64,000 bases of DNA from Pseudanabaena sp. FACHB-1998. GTDB lineage: Bacteria > Cyanobacteriota > Cyanobacteriia > Pseudanabaenales > Pseudanabaenaceae. Where the stretch lies: assembly GCF_014696355.1 (NCBI RefSeq), contig NZ_JACJQA010000019.1:17962-81961 (forward strand), written 5' to 3'. The notes under the pieces are model-generated. The model was not told where the DNA came from, searched no databases, and saw only the letters and a list, made by a program, of their open reading frames with translations. Position 1 is the stretch's first letter. Every line of letters begins with the position of its first letter. A program made the translations under genes and the position numbers. Shown piece by piece: positions 63,907 through 64,000 of the stretch.

Positions 63907-64000
63907 ATGAGTAATAGTCTAGTTGATTATCTCAAAGAGATACCAGATCCGCGCAAGGCAAAAGGAAGGCGAGATGAATTATGGCAAATCCTGCTGATAG
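63907..64000 (+). mobile_element. ISAs1-like transposase, N-terminal fragment (cut by window end)
   Basis: ATG at 63907 opens a frame to the window end: SNSLVDYLKEIPDPRKAKGR, then RDELWQILLI. The LxEIPDPRxxxGRR(H/D)xLxxIL pattern matches the N-terminal associated domain of ISAs1/H-repeat DDE transposases. Whether the gene is complete cannot be seen here. Confidence 0.75.

Overview
The window is chromosomal DNA of a cyanobacterium that carries phycobilisomes. Evidence: the photosystem I core genes psaA-psaB and psaC, the cyanobacterial NDH-1 subunits NdhM and NdhD, a PSII-repair protein (Psb32/TPM), a 57-residue NblA-type phycobilisome degradation protein, a hybrid kinase with three cyanobacteriochrome-type GAF domains, several cyanobacterium-specific DUF families, and very frequent GCGATCGC (HIP1) octamers. 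Gene content and the many perfect GC-apex palindromes suggest a Pseudanabaena-like filament, but the genus is an inference.

Layout. 1-7.2 kb: 5' part of an SLH/OprB iron-type porin (minus), an XPB-like SF2 helicase, two paralogous peptidoglycan-binding repeat proteins and a membrane-anchored helical protein. 7.2-9.3 kb (minus): DUF2996, ndhM, a group 2 sigma factor. 9.2-10.7 kb: a 1.45-kb stretch without genes. 10.7-14.4 kb (plus): DUF928 protein, YtxH-like protein, YggT, fabI, a Crp-family regulator, then tRNA-Asp. 14.9-20.6 kb: a transketolase-like enzyme, a WD40 propeller protein, an exosortase-sorted surface protein, a TPR protein. 20.8-25.9 kb: trpG, a metal-site-less MBL-fold protein, an SLH/L,D-transpeptidase, a glycine-zipper/EcsC-like protein and a DUF433/PIN-like gene pair. 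25.9-30.4 kb: psaA-psaB (minus). 31.3-42 kb: psb32, the ribosome GTPase rbgA, a coupled pair of hybrid sensor kinases, proS, and a pRiA4b ORF-3-domain protein. 42-50 kb: a PatA-like regulator, DUF3352, DUF3386, an unknown membrane protein, a small unknown protein and a double AAA+ ATPase. 50-58.9 kb: a GGCT-like protein, ccdA, a pseudokinase/FGE fusion, nadC, ndhD, an aminotransferase, lgt plus a YybS/DUF2232 gene. 59-64 kb: a small LuxR-type regulator, a HAD phosphatase, nblA, psaC, an aspartoacylase-like protein, an inositol-monophosphatase-family protein and the first codons of an IS transposase.

The genes mostly form one- to three-gene units. The functional centre is photosynthetic electron transport and its control: PSI (psaA, psaB, psaC), NDH-1 (ndhM, ndhD), PSII repair (psb32), antenna turnover (nblA), redox-type LuxR control, and probable light sensing by the multi-GAF kinase. 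The rest is cell-envelope and housekeeping genes.

The most unusual non-coding feature is a dense set of perfect or near-perfect palindromes. At least four families are dispersed through the window. One is a 116-bp element present three times with TATAGCAA ends. Several families share the same hairpin apex (GGCGC-GAA-GCGCC) on unrelated stems. Several palindromes contain the stop codon of the preceding gene in the stem, and others lie between divergent genes where they cannot be ordinary terminators. No clearly new multi-gene system was found. The best leads are the triple-CBCR kinase pair, the palindrome families, the unlisted nblA gene, and the degenerate or fused proteins noted below.
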